A stretch of DNA of 64,000 nucleotides. Source: Pegea sp. RAD2-039 (taxonomy: Eukaryota; Chordata; Thaliacea; Salpida; Salpidae). Shown here in pieces: positions 38,961 through 52,263 of this stretch (its first letter is position 1; each line of letters opens with the position of its first letter). Below the pieces are notes generated by a model. The model did no database searches. It saw only the letters and a program-made list of their open reading frames with translations, and was not told where the DNA came from. The DNA is taken from positions 124,001 through 188,000 of the forward strand of contig JAQGEQ010000206.1 of NCBI GenBank assembly GCA_034620365.1, written 5' to 3'. The position numbers and the translations under genes are program-made.

Positions 38961-41900
38961 TGTTCTGAGCAAATTTAGAATCATAGCCTCTTAAAATTTT
39001 CTACTCTACTCAAAACATTAATTTCCCACAAAAGTTCAACGTTAAATTCAGCATCAAATTCCTTTTAGTTTTGCAATGTTTGTTGTTTGATTGTAAAACT
39101 AAAAGGCCTGACATTGTTTTAATGATAATAGTAAACAATTAGAAATAAGGAAGTTAAACTTCTATTAGTTTCTATAAAACTGATCATGACTTATACAATT
39201 GTTTGAAAATAAACAAAGGTCGATCTTTTTGTTGTAGAACTACTTAAAATAAATTGATTAATTATTTATAACTAAAATAGTTTTTTGATTGAAAATAAGC
39301 TTTTAAAGTGCTCTGAAAAAAGTGCTGATAGGAACACTGCACAAAACACTCGCTATTGACATTTGAAAAAAGTTCAACTGTTTGTAGCTTACTAACTATT
39401 CTTTTATACTAGAAACCGAACACTTTGGAAATATGTACCAACAACAAATTAATTAGTAAATTGAGAAGGCCTTGAAAAGCTATTTAATGAAAATAACTTT
39501 TTAGTTGTTCTTTGCAATAGTTTTGAAAAACAAAACTTGTATCACGTTTTACAAATGCTTCAATCAGACTCTGTTGTCGTTTTTTACATTTTGTAATAAC
39601 TTTTTTGATTCGACTAAACCAACAAATTGTGTTCTGAAAGAAAATTGAACTTTTTAAAAGGGGCTTTCTAACTTTGCCATTGAGTTCTATTTTGAATATA
39701 TAACGTCAGTATGGATTTATAAATTGGATTTTTCAAAAGAACCAGTATACCACATAAATTTTTCTTTCAATTAGCAAACTTCTATTTAGTTATTACGAAA
39801 AAAAGAAGAAAAAATGTTTCTGATAATTTGTTTTCTGTATTTACACAAGCATATTCTGTTTCATAACTCCAGTAAAATTGAATTGTTTTTCGTTAAAGAA
39901 ATTTAATTAATAAATGATGTACCTACTGTTGGTAGCTTGAAAAATTGCACATACATTAAGCTCAAATTAATTTTACTTGTTGCTCTAATGTATAATTATA
40001 ATCAAATTTACGAGCCACATCTTTTGCTGTTTATTTTGACATTACATTTATATTTTCAAATACCTTGATGAAAATATAGTTCCAAAACAGTTTTAGGCCA
40101 AACTCAATAAGTTATAAAAGAGTAGACAGTTTTTCAAACTGAAAATTAGAATCGCTGCTTTATTTGTCAACCAAATATTCGCTTTCAAAAAGAATTTTAC
40201 AATAAAACAGAGACTGAATGCATACTAATGTCAGTAAAAACCTATAGAGGGTTTCTTTGTACTACTGCCAATTTTATGATTCGAGCAAATCTTGAAAGCT
40301 TCAAACAGACCTTTAATTTTTTGTCAGTTTGTGCAAAGACAAGGTTTAAAACAAAACTCAATTTGATGTTTACAAAAGAACTATGAAGCGAACCATGAAA
40401 GAAATCTCAAGCTATTCGCTTCAACGAATCTTTATAAAGGCATAAACATTTATCCTTCGTTGATTGGTTAAACTCTATTGATAAAGAACAAACTAAATAC
40501 GTAGCAAAGATGTCTTGAAGGTAACAGAGCATTACTGACAGTTGTCAATTTCTGTTTAAAATGTATCATTCAATACCATCAAAGACTTTTATTTGCAATT
40601 GTACTAAAACAATTTGAGATGAGTCCGAAAGATGAATTATTATTCTAAACTACTCTCTCATTATAGTAAGATCAAATTAAAGTAATTTTCCAACACTTAT
40701 GATATCAATTACATTGTTTGGTTAGTTTTCTTTCTAAGTATTTGTCCACATTAGCATGAATGATCTCATTAAAAACTTGCTTGTTACAACAACATTTGGT
40801 TGTGTCTAGGAAATGTTTTGCAAAAAGAATGGTTTTGCTAGAAATTTTCATTACAAATGTCGTAAAAGAAAGATTCTACATCTGGTATAAACTATTTAAG
40901 TTAAAAACTTGTTTCGGCGAGCTCTAAAATTACAGTATTTGGAACAAAATGCTCTGTTTAGATCTAGACTTGATTTTATCTGAGTTTTATTACATTATAA
41001 TTCAAACTAGAAATTGACAAGTTTGTAATCAAAAGCATCAAGAATCAGAGAAACTGGTTATTATAATAAATTCAAATAAAGCATCAAAATAAAAGTTTTT
41101 ATTTTATGGCACATATATACAAAACAATTTACATTTGGTAGTCTCTTAAGTAAGCTTACAATCGAAATAATTAGATTAAATTTTTTCAACAATTACTTTC
41201 AAAATTTTTAGATTTAACTTTGTAATCTTTTATTCAATTTCAGTCAGAACTCTATAGAAAAATAACACAATCATTGTAGACATTTGAATGAATAAACTTT
41301 ATGATTTAATTTAATGGATGATTAATTTACATACCACTCAAAGTTTTTAAAAGTAACTTTATTCATTTATATTTAAAGTAAACAAAAACTATTTTCGCGT
41401 ACTTTTCGCATAGCAGTCAAAACTTTATTACAAATTAACTACCTTTAACTTAATGTGAACATTACTCTTTTATATTTTTCTTTCTATAGCAGACTATTAA
41501 AAACAAATATTTGTGATAAGACAGCAAATATTTTTATAACAAATGACCCAGCAAAAGTAAATATCAACTTTATGGAAACTGTCTAAAAGCTATAACAAAA
41601 AAGAATTTTTTAAAAGAATTTCGCAAATATTTTACATGAGAAATGTAATTTGAATGTATAATCTACTTTTAAGGATTAACTAAAATATATTTTTAAAGTG
41701 AAATCACGTGAATTCATTCCAGGAACTAAGTATTACACAATCATTAACTGATTCAGTGGCTGATTAAACCAATTTAACATTTTTAGAATAAATGAAGAAA
41801 TATTTTGAAACAATAAAAGTATTTCTGAAAGTTTTATTTGTTTTTATTCTTTTTATGACACTTAAACTAACAGAATTTTACTATAAATATGAAACTTTAA

Positions 41901-42375
41901 CTCAACCTTAAGTCCACTTTAATTGTTCACGAATTAAGTGATTAAGTAAAAAAGGACTTTTTAACTACTACTTTTTGAAAATGTAAACTTTATTTTCTCG
42001 TATAACTTTACTGGTTGTCAAATAACTTTAAAATCTATAATTAAACTAAATTCCGTTAAGTAATTAAAAAGTAAATATTTTATGATAAGTGTTACATAAT
42101 AAAATTTCGTAATATTTCCTAGCATCATTTTTTTCCCGTGAAGTCAAATAAAAAACTACTGAAAATAAATATACTTTTAAACTTTACAACTGTTGTCATT
42201 TACAAGAAATCTTTATTATTTGACAAATAAGTTAAAAACAAATATTTTATCTCATGTAAGCTGCGAATTTACCAGCTCTGAGAGCTAGTTGTCTTATTTT
42301 ACTACATGCCCTTATATAAGAGTTTGAATATTTTGATATCTGTAACTGTGATAAACAATCCAAATTCCTCTAATA

Positions 42376-42413
42376 TTATCTTTACAAAATTTATCTTTTA
42401 TCTGTAAAGATAA
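42376..42413. repeat. 11-bp inverted repeat
   Basis: TTATCTTTACA at 42376-42386 is matched by its exact reverse complement TGTAAAGATAA at 42403-42413, leaving a 16-base loop. It is A/T-rich, so chance is plausible. Confidence 0.4.
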
Positions 42414-43204
42414 GCTATTTTTATACTTGTTCCTTTTGATAATATCATTTTTTCGAGTTGTGTATGCTTTTTTACTCAATTTTGTGGTTTTATAGTTTAA
42501 ATTATGGCTAAATATTGAGTGTTGTTATAAATAAAAATATGTTCTATAAGCCAACATATTCCTCTTGAATTTTAAGCAAATTTACGAATGAAAACAGTTT
42601 TTTAATCCAATTGAATTGGATCTTTATGTTCAGATAACTAATTTTGACGTAAACATCTATTGACATAATGTCGTTTTAGTAGATTCACATGTAAGTACAA
42701 ATGCTTGCTGTTTTGAAGAAATGTCTTAGATCTAAATGTTAAAAATTTTAAATAAAAATGCTTTTCTAACATCTATCTATCTATCTGTAAGTTTCAAAAA
42801 TTCTATCTATTCTCTAAAAAGTTTTTGTTGCAAAAAATCAGAAACAAATAAATTTGCAAATAATTTTTTTATAAAATTTTTTGCTTAATTTTATTTAGTT
42901 TGTTAGATTTAATTTAAGCATTTGCCTAAAATTATTGATTTTTACTGAAGGAAAAATTTCCTTTTGTATGTAAATATTTCAAAAGTACCTTGTTTATTAG
43001 GAACAGGAACATTTAGTTTAAAATAAAGTTCTTGTTTTTAATTATGTTTTGAAGTTGATGAATACTTTGATCTAACTTTTGCAAAAGTTGAAAATTAGTT
43101 TGTGCCATTTAAAAAAATGAAATTAATCAATTGGTGACTCAAGACTTTTGGAAAGTATTAAGCATAAAGTTTTATATAATTTTGGAGCTTGGTATGTTTT
43201 CATG

Positions 43205-43236
43205 ACTTATAAGTAAGTTTCTTGTGAAACTTATAA
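43205..43236. repeat. Bulged 12-bp hairpin
   Basis: CTTATAAG and TTTC pair with GAAACTTATAAG across a TTGT loop, with a four-base TAAG bulge in the left arm. The structure is visible directly and its function is unknown. Confidence 0.35.
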
Positions 43237-46200
43237 GAAGCTGGCAGATAAATTAGATGAATTTACTTTCAATGTATGTTTATTTGTCATAAAACTATAG
43301 AAACAAATGAGATATGTTTTACTAATCTTGTATACAGATATATAACTTTCCCAGGCTCACAAACCACATATTTGTAAATAAATTAAAATACTTAACTATT
43401 GGTTATAATTCAAAATGGTTAAAAAAATATCATCTCGGCTCATGCATCATTTTAACATTTTTAGATAATTTTTAGAAAGAATCGAAGATTAAAGTTGATT
43501 AAAGTAAAGATTAAAAAATAATTTTGATTCAATTCCAAGAATTTTCAGTTGAAAACTTCAAGTTCTAAAAAACTTAACCGCAGTACTTTAATTTTGTATA
43601 AATAATTTGATTAAGATGCGAGCATTTTTAATTTTGAATATAATTTTAAATAAATATGATAAACAGATTACCAGAGCTTTTTGATCTTATACTTCAGCAA
43701 ATATATTTAATTATATTAGATTTTTGTTTGACTTTAAGTAGAAAAATTAAAAAATTTTACTTCTATATGATTCTTATTCATCAAACTTTTTGTGCTGTTG
43801 AAAAACCTGAGTATTTAAAATACTAACAAATATATCTATTCAAAGACTTTTGCAGAAGTCGGATAATGTCTAAAGGAATTTAAATTAAATTTGACGTTGT
43901 GGCCACCACGTAAGATTAAGCCTTTAAAAGTAGAATAGTTTTATTTTTTTAAACAATTGTATCTCTGTGTTATTACTAGTTACCTTAAAAAAAGTACAAT
44001 TTTCACGTTTTATTTTGTATAATAAACACATGTACTTCAGTTCACTTATTTCTATTTTAACTTTTAAGATGCTATATAAGCTTCTTCAAACTAGCAAAAC
44101 AAGTTATGTGGTTTAATGTTTTTCTTATTATTAAGACCAGCAAGTAACTGCAGCTTAATTCTCTACAGGAACATATTTCAAAATAATTATAAATTCGGAA
44201 CTAATACAGAATAAATCATGAGATTCCCTGGGGGTTATAGACGGTGGATAGTTTCAAATTATTTTTGTCTGTTCTCATCTTGATAGAGAAATTATCTACT
44301 AAACATTTTATCACAAAAAATCTGCTTTCCCATACATATGAAAATATTTTTATAGTATAGATAATGTAACCAGTAAGATAAAATATTTATAGTTTGTTTT
44401 GGATGAAATAAAATTGTGATTTCCTTTCCCAGAGTAAACTAAAAAATTGTCATTCAAAAAAACATAGAAGTAGTATTTATCAAACAAAATATTGTTTAAT
44501 CTTTGTCATTTTTGTTTTTAGATGAAGGTTTTTAGAAGTTTGAAGCATCTAACTTAAACAGAACTCGAATAAAAGATTTTTCACTGGAACATACTTTTAT
44601 AGTTGAATGTAAATCAAGAAATAAAAATAGTTAGCTTTAAAATAAATTGATGTACAAATTAGATGTTTCAAACAAACAGTTTCACGTGCTATCTAAAGCA
44701 CATGATAAAAATATAAATTTTCATCTAAAGTGGTTTTTCCGCTTTACAAAAGAATACTTTATCGTCAATCATCAAACGTTCGATAATCTAATTTTTATCT
44801 TAAGAGCTTTTAAGAGAATAATCTCAATAATACTTATTGTTGGAAGATTTGGTTAGCGTTTTTACGGTCGCATAGATTTCCAGGAATTCTTACAATTATC
44901 TCAACTAAATGAGTTGAATTTTATAAATTCTTTTTTTGCAAGAAACTTAAACGTTCTAAAGGTTAATTAAACAAAAAGACAGGTATAAACGTTCAACCTT
45001 TTCAATAAATGCTATCACATCAGTCTTAAAATGTTGTAAGGCCAATGTATCCAACACTCAGCCAACAAGATTACTTTGTTTTATCTTAAACCATTATTTT
45101 TCTTATTATTAAACCTTCTTAAATATACTTATAGTGTAAATTAAGGTTTAAAAAGCTCTTTAATAATATATGTGCTTACATTTTATTTTATGTTTATGAA
45201 TTTTGTTCTAGAAACCTCTAAATTTTATCAGCTAACTCACTTAAATAGAATATCATTTATTTTTAGTATATAATTTTAAGTTACTATACTCAGCAATCTT
45301 ATTTTAGAAATCTAAGAAACTCTGCATTAAAGTTTTATTTGGAAATAGCTAAGCAAGCAAAGAAACAGGAAATGGTTTGGCCAAGTAAAAAAATTGAAAT
45401 TTGAAAATTATTGTTTTCATATAACATTTATATCTAATCATTTAAGTAATATAACCAATTTCTTAGAATAAACATAACAATAGTAAAAACAACAAATGAA
45501 GAACTTGTTTTTAAGATTCCAAAGTTTTTTTTTATTCTGTAACAAAAGAAGTTGCTGTAATATTAGAAATTTAATTTTCCATTATAGTTTCCTTAACAAT
45601 ACCACACATTTCTTTGTTTACATTTCGAATGACTTCTAAGAAATGTATAAAATAAGATCTTTTATAAAACCGTATTTATAGTGAGTATAAACAAAAACAT
45701 TAGTGTACTCTATACCAAAAGGTCGAGTCGAGCTCCTATCCAATACATAAAATTTGGTTTTGTTTAGTAATCAGCTTACTACGATAAATGCATTTGTTAG
45801 GTAACGAATAAATAAATTTAGATAAAAAATCGATACAGCTTATAGAAGTAAAACTAAGTTGCAAGAATACCAGCTATGCTTGCAGTATTAAATATAACAA
45901 ATATAGAATGAGCTAACTTAAAAATAGCAGCCAGAGCTTTAAACAAAGGATATATCGATCAAACTAAAAAAATTGTTTATCTTTAGAACCATTTCTTGTA
46001 ATTTCTCAATTTTTTCTTTAAAATTAGCAAACATTTTTAATTTAACATTTTAATTTTAGATTGTGGGCGAATTTTTAAGGAATATAAATAAAATAATTTA
46101 AGCCAATTATATAAACTGTAGGGTTACGTAGTTGCTTACGTCATTCAATCAGTTGCAATAAAAAACTATTTTCAAGATGAATAATTAACTACTTCCTATT

Positions 46201-49200
46201 TTTTTGGAATGGTTTTGAATTGAAGAAATAGTTTGTAAGGTATCAACAATGAACACCAATTTTGATTTGATGATAATAATAAGACTTTAAACATTTGTAT
46301 TACCTTCGAAACATGCACATAAGCTTCTTAAAACATTTGTTCAAGTAGAGCAGGCAAGAATTGGATAATCATTTAAAGTTGAAACATTTTTGTGATTGAA
46401 AAGATGCTGAATAATATTCGGCTTCACGCTTGGATTGGTTCTTTTTGAACAAAGCAGCTTCAATTAAAATATCTGTTCATGATTGTAAATTTCCTCTCTT
46501 TTAAAACTTAATTTAAACTTTTAGTCTTGTATAAGTCTTTGTTAAGATCATACAAAAAAAAGAAAACAAGTAAAATGAGTTTGAACATTTAGTTGATGTG
46601 AATACTGTTTACGTTTCAGAGGAGATATATAAGACAGTTTTAAACTAGTCATAACACCAACTCTAGTTTTCATTACAAACATTTCTATTTCAAATTATCC
46701 AACGTTTTTTGAAAGCTTCAAACTTATCTCACAAAATACTTATAAATATTATGGCTGATAATTGTTCGTTTTTTTACAAACAATAGTTATAAATTCTGCT
46801 TCAGTTTATTTAGTATGTATTTGGCATATTGATTGAATGGTATAAAAAAAACTTCTAAAATAAAATATACTTTTATAATTCTTTTGATTTTGCTTGAAAT
46901 TCTTTTACTGGTTGTTGGAGTAAGTTTTGACATACAAGTTACTTAAAAATACTTTTACAACTGTTAGTAACAACTTTTTATTTTCAAGAACAAAGAAAAA
47001 TGACTGTTTATATGAGGATTTATTTATTCAAACTTGTTTAAGCAGTTTTATTACTTTTAAATAATTTTAGAAAACCAACATTTTAAGAATGTGAACAAAC
47101 CAGTTTTTTCTAAATGTCTCAAAAATTTTCTTCAAATTGAATATTAATGGCTTTAAGTAGCTTTTTATTACGCTTGTTTTATTATTCAAAACATTTTGGT
47201 CAAATTTTTTAAATTAAAGTTTTAATTACTTGCTTTATATATATACTTTTCTAATTTAAGTAAAAATAGAAAAAATTAAATTAATTAATTAAAATGAACC
47301 TGATATTTTTCTATAAAACAAACTAAAAAAGAGTTTTAGAATTCGATAGTCTTAAAATGATTCGTAGTTTACTTTTTATAATATCTTATCAAAATGTAAT
47401 TTTTAACTAAAATCAAATATTTATAAAAAATAGTTAAATGCTGAATACTAAATGCCAAAGTTTTATAATTTGTCGAATCAAATAACTTGAAATTTGATGC
47501 TCTACCAGTGGTTGAATTGTTTCAATGATAAAAAGTACAAATGAAATTGTATTTGCAAGTAGAACTTTAAGAGTAACTGATTAATAGAGTCATCCATAAA
47601 ACCAATAAAATGTCATTTGAATGTTACTGTTTGTTACGCTTGTGTTGAATTGAGTTTTAAATGATTCATTACATTCACATTTAAATCAATTTCAACTTGA
47701 ACAAAAATTTAGAAAACTGTTAGTTTTTGATGATGAAATTTCAAAAGAATTATTTTTTAATTTTTACTTACTTGACAAACTAAGATCAGAATAATATCCA
47801 ATAAATTAGAAAAAAAAAACTTTTTAAATACAAAATAATTCTTCTACTTTTTCAACTCGATAAGAACTTTTGTAACATTAACAGTTATAGATTAAAGTTA
47901 TTTACGTTCTTGAAACGTACTATTTGCATCGTATAGAATATGTTATTTCATCCTTAATTTAAACTGTGGTTGATACAGATTGAGCAAACTTTATCAAAAA
48001 TTAAGAAAAAAACCTTAAAAGAAATTATTAGAAATTATTAGAAGGTTAAAAAGTAGATCATTTTACAAAAATGTTGAAATGTTAATTTCAATAGGAAATA
48101 AAAGAAGTATTGATAAATTGAATTAGGTTACTTATAGTGTTTATGCTTTTAAACTTTTGTGTTTTCAATGATCAGAATAAAAACCATATTTCGTTTGACT
48201 GCCAGGGCGTTATTAAACAATAAAAAAATTCTAAGACTAAAAAAATATTTTTTTCTAATTTAAAAAAATATGGATTACGAAAAATATTGTAATCAAAAAA
48301 AAAACAATGAATAAAATGTGCATTGTATACTAAAAATAGAGTTATTATTAAGTAGCTTAAAGTATTAACATTTAAAGCCTTGTGAAAAACGTAATTAAAG
48401 TAAATTTGTTGAAAAAATATTTTCTTTTTTATTTAAACCTTTTTAAAGACTTTGTTTAAACATTCATTTTGTATTGGTTTCAAAGTCTTTTTCAAATGAA
48501 GCATTGTTTGCAAGTTATCAATTTAGAGGTATATCAAAGACTTTAAAGGTAAACTTTTGATTTAAATGAATTTAGAGATAAGTTTCTTTGCTTTTAAACT
48601 AGAAAATGCTGTTTAAACCTTCAGGATAATCTTTAAAAACCAATAATTGACGAAAATTGTCTTCAAAAGTACTTCTACAATAATAAAATGGTTTAATTTT
48701 ATTTATTTTATGTTAACAGGGCTTATCATTATGTTTGATATAAAAAAAAAATTCTAAATAGTGTTTTACATAAAATTGGCTCGAATTTTTCTAATCATAG
48801 ACAATTGTGGTAAGAATTAAAATTTTTTTCAATTTTACATTATTGGTTAACCACACAATATTGTTTTTGTATTAAATTTGTATAATAATTCAAATAAAAA
48901 GCTGAACTGTCAATACTGCATTTATCAAAGTTAATTTTACAAAGAATTTAGATTTGTATTTGATGTATGTTGAAAGATTGATGATAAACTCGTTTGCTAA
49001 GTCAGCATATATTTAAGATTAAAAGAAATGTGCTTTTAATTTTAAATATTAATAGGAAACCTCTCCTTGAACATACTATTTAAGTTTAGATGAATATTAG
49101 TTTGATATTTCTTTATATTATCATCTTATTGAAACTGAAATTGAAATAAAAGCTCATTTTGTACATCATCGCCTTCCTAAATAGCTTCTTAAATGTTTTA

Positions 49201-51169
49201 ATAAATTTATTTTTTAAAGATATTTACTGTTCAGTCAATTTTCCAAAAACTTCTTATACAACTTCAATTAAGTTAATCTCTTAACAGGCTTATAAAAGTG
49301 TTTTTTTATCTCAAATCCTACTTTTGTAAAAATAAATTTTGAAATATTTGACATTTAACGATGACCAATCTTATTAAAGATCAAAACTTCTACTTATTCA
49401 TGAAAATTCGACCCAAAAATTCTATAAAATTCTAACAACAAATTGGTTTTTGTTGAAACACGTTTTTATTTTAGGTAATTTCTATATGTAAATTCACAAA
49501 TCTTCTTTCTATTGAAAGTACTTTCATTAAACTGTTTTTATGGAAACCTATTTTGAACGAAAGCCAAAATAAACAAATAAAATGCGCTTGATTGAAAATC
49601 ATATAAAACGCATTGACATTAAAATAACAAAATTGTTTTCATAAAGATTTTAAAAACCAAAAGTTTATTATTTCCTATCTATCTTCACAAAGAAAAAAAA
49701 GAAGAAAAATATCCTTTAGTGAGGTTAGTTATAGAATAAAGTCAATTTTTAAGAACCTTCTTTCAAAACATCAACTCAAATTTCACTTTTGCAAAACATT
49801 ATTTTAAAGTGTCTAAATTAGTTAGTATAAAAATATATTTTTGTAAATTGCAGATACTTTCCATTTTATTATAAAACTAGACCAAAAAATCTTTAGAAGG
49901 AACGTCGTTATGATAAATTGTTTTAGCTTCTGAGCAAGCTGCAATTATTAGATTATAATGTTCGGATAAAAAAAATAGGTAAATACAAAGCTTGCTATTC
50001 AGACTGAAATATTTTTCAATCTTTAATTAGATTTACATCAGTAAACAGATTAGTCAAGAACTTCTTAGAATTAAATTCAATTTATTTCTGGATAAAACTC
50101 GTAAAATAACAAACTAATTAGATTAAATGTGGATTTTAATTTTGTAATTATGATTTATTTGATACTTTTATACACTCTTTTAGGAATTAATACAGAAATT
50201 GCTTTTAGCTTACTCTTAACAGATGGATTTGATAAAATTACAGTTAAGACCTTAATAGAAATATCAAGTTGTTTATGGTTTTAAAAAACTTAAACCCAGC
50301 TTTAAGTTGCACATTTGGTCAATAAAAATAATCTTTTTGTTAATTACGACAAGGTTTTAAGGATTTTGCCTTCTACAATTGTAAATGAGTTAGTTTTACT
50401 TGAAAATCAGTTTTCTACTTTTTTAAGCATCTAATTTTTCAATAGGTTCGGTTTCAGTCATAATCTTATTTTTAAAAATATTTGAAATTTTATACTTTAT
50501 AAAAAGTAGAAATTGTTTTTCATTGACAATTATATAAAGATTAGTCATATAACTTCTTGTGATGTAACTGAATTTCTCGGTTAAGACTAAAAAAATGTCT
50601 TTATCTTAAATCATCAAGTGTGAAATACAGAAAAAATCATCTTGAAATTCATCATCGAAAAAATAGGCTTGGTTTAAAAGACATATTTTGAAAATCACGT
50701 GTAACAGACTAAGCTACTTTTACAAAAACTAATATAAGATTCGCTAAAGAGAATAACTATCAAAGAAACTTTAAAAATTAGATCTTTGAGTAAACATTTA
50801 ACCTCAAATACCTTTTACTATTTTATGTTTCTTAACAGACAATACAAAGAATTTATGATTAAATTGTAAAAAAAGGGGAAAATTATTAAGTGATGATTTA
50901 AGAGGAACTATATTAAATGTTAGTTGACATTTCTTTGCACGAAACACTATTGCTACTTTGAATTATCGTAAAAAGTCCAACAAAATAATCAATACTTGTG
51001 ATGCTTGTAATAATTTGCAGCACATATGTCTTAACATTGCAAAAAAAAAAGCGTTTTGCCGTCAAAAGAAATACGATCAGTAAGATTTTAGTTGAAAAAT
51101 GCAGACAACAAAAAGCTTTTTGTATCTTTTAACGTCGGTCTACAAGAAGACTAATTCTGTGAGAATTTA

Positions 51170-51926
51170 TTAACGAACTTTTTTAACAACAGCAGCACAA
51201 TCTAATTTACCACGAATAACTTTATGATGAACATTTGCCAAATCAGCTTTTTTAGTTCCTTCAACTAAAACCATATTATGTTCCTATAAAATATTTTATG
51301 GTTTAATCAGCTGATAATTGAGGAAACATTCAGTAATTCGACTAACTTGAAGAGAATGTCCTTCACCAGGTATGTGAGCGTTCACAACTTTGCCATTAGT
51401 CAATCTTACTTTACAACATCTTCTATTGGCGCTATTTGGTTTTTTGGGCTTCCTGATCAGTAACTGAAATGAAACCGGAAAGATTAAGTAATTGCATCTT
51501 ACGATTAGATGTATTTTGTCTAAAAGTAGAATTGTTATTAAAAAATTAGGAATCTAAACTTATAAAAACGAATTTATCATTAAAGATACCCTTAAAACAA
51601 TCCCTCGCATCTGAGGAGCGTTAAACATCTTTGAAGGTCGCTTCTTTTTTCTTTTCATATGTCCCTGATTCTTCATCAGTTGTTGTTCCATCCGATTTAA
51701 CCAGTTAAGACTCGACAACATCTGTAAATAACAAATCATTGTGCTCTACTGCCAGCTAGCGGTTGAAAAATTAATAAAAAAAACTAACATTAGAAAGATG
51801 AAGATTTCTTATTGGTAGATTTGAATTTGAGGTCTTCATTACACAAGAATGAGGAGATGTATTAGGAGTAACCAACAAGTGGCGACAGAAATTTAAACTT
51901 TGACTAAAGGCTCGAAAAGCAAACAT
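51170..51926 (-). CDS. MRPS12: Mitochondrial small ribosomal subunit protein uS12m
   Basis: Four exons in transcript order: 51926-51789, 51721-51590, 51463-51347, 51283-51170, all phase 0, giving 166 aa. This is the decoding-centre protein of the mitochondrial small subunit. A 46-residue, acidic-free N-terminal exon looks like a mitochondrial targeting peptide. The S12 core then shows [20 protein letters not shown] (residues 91-110) and [19 protein letters not shown], ending in IRGKLDC and a basic tail. The second exon carries a basic, Gln/Met-rich linker (KRKKKRP) where human MRPS12 has its own short segment, so the protein is about 28 residues longer than human. It is last in the codirectional set MRPS16-ALG11-MRPS12, 337 bases after the ALG11 stop. 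A TCATTTAG acceptor lies 28 bases before the ATG. Donors of introns 1 and 3 are GTTAGT. Confidence 0.95.
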
Positions 51927-52263
51927 ATTTAATAAAATTTACAAGCATCGAAACCTAAATGAAAATATGATTAAATATCTTTAATAAGTTCTTTAAGTTT
52001 TAAATTACAATTCAAAGAAAGACACAAATTCGAATAAATTTAAAGATTTAAAAATATAGTTCACATCTTTGAACAAATTGAAGCACTTTGAAGGTCTTCA
52101 GAGAATAGTTTTAAGGAGTTTGTTGTTTTAAGTTCTATATTTTGGTAGAATCCGAAAGAGCAAATCTTGTGATGATTAAAACCGACCAGTGAAGAAAAGA
52201 TGTATAGAAGAGTCTAGATGAAGATTTGTCAATCTTTGTAGAGTTGTTTATGATCCAATTAAT

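Larger units (their letters stand above)
38961..51169. other. About 12 kb gene desert
   Basis: No coding region, RNA gene or mobile element could be supported. The sequence is extremely A/T-rich with short homopolymers, a small ATCT tetranucleotide run near 42773-42788, and inverted repeats at 42376-42413 and 43205-43236. The longest open frame (44647-44856, 69 aa, plus strand) has no recognisable domain or splice context. Diverged elements or a non-coding transcript could be hidden here. Confidence 0.5.

Noticed and set aside
42773..42788. ATCT tetranucleotide run as a meaningful satellite
   Set aside because: Only about four units; an ordinary microsatellite.
44647..44856. 69-aa plus-strand ORF as a gene
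   Set aside because: No recognisable domain, no splice context and composition like the flanking A/T-rich DNA.
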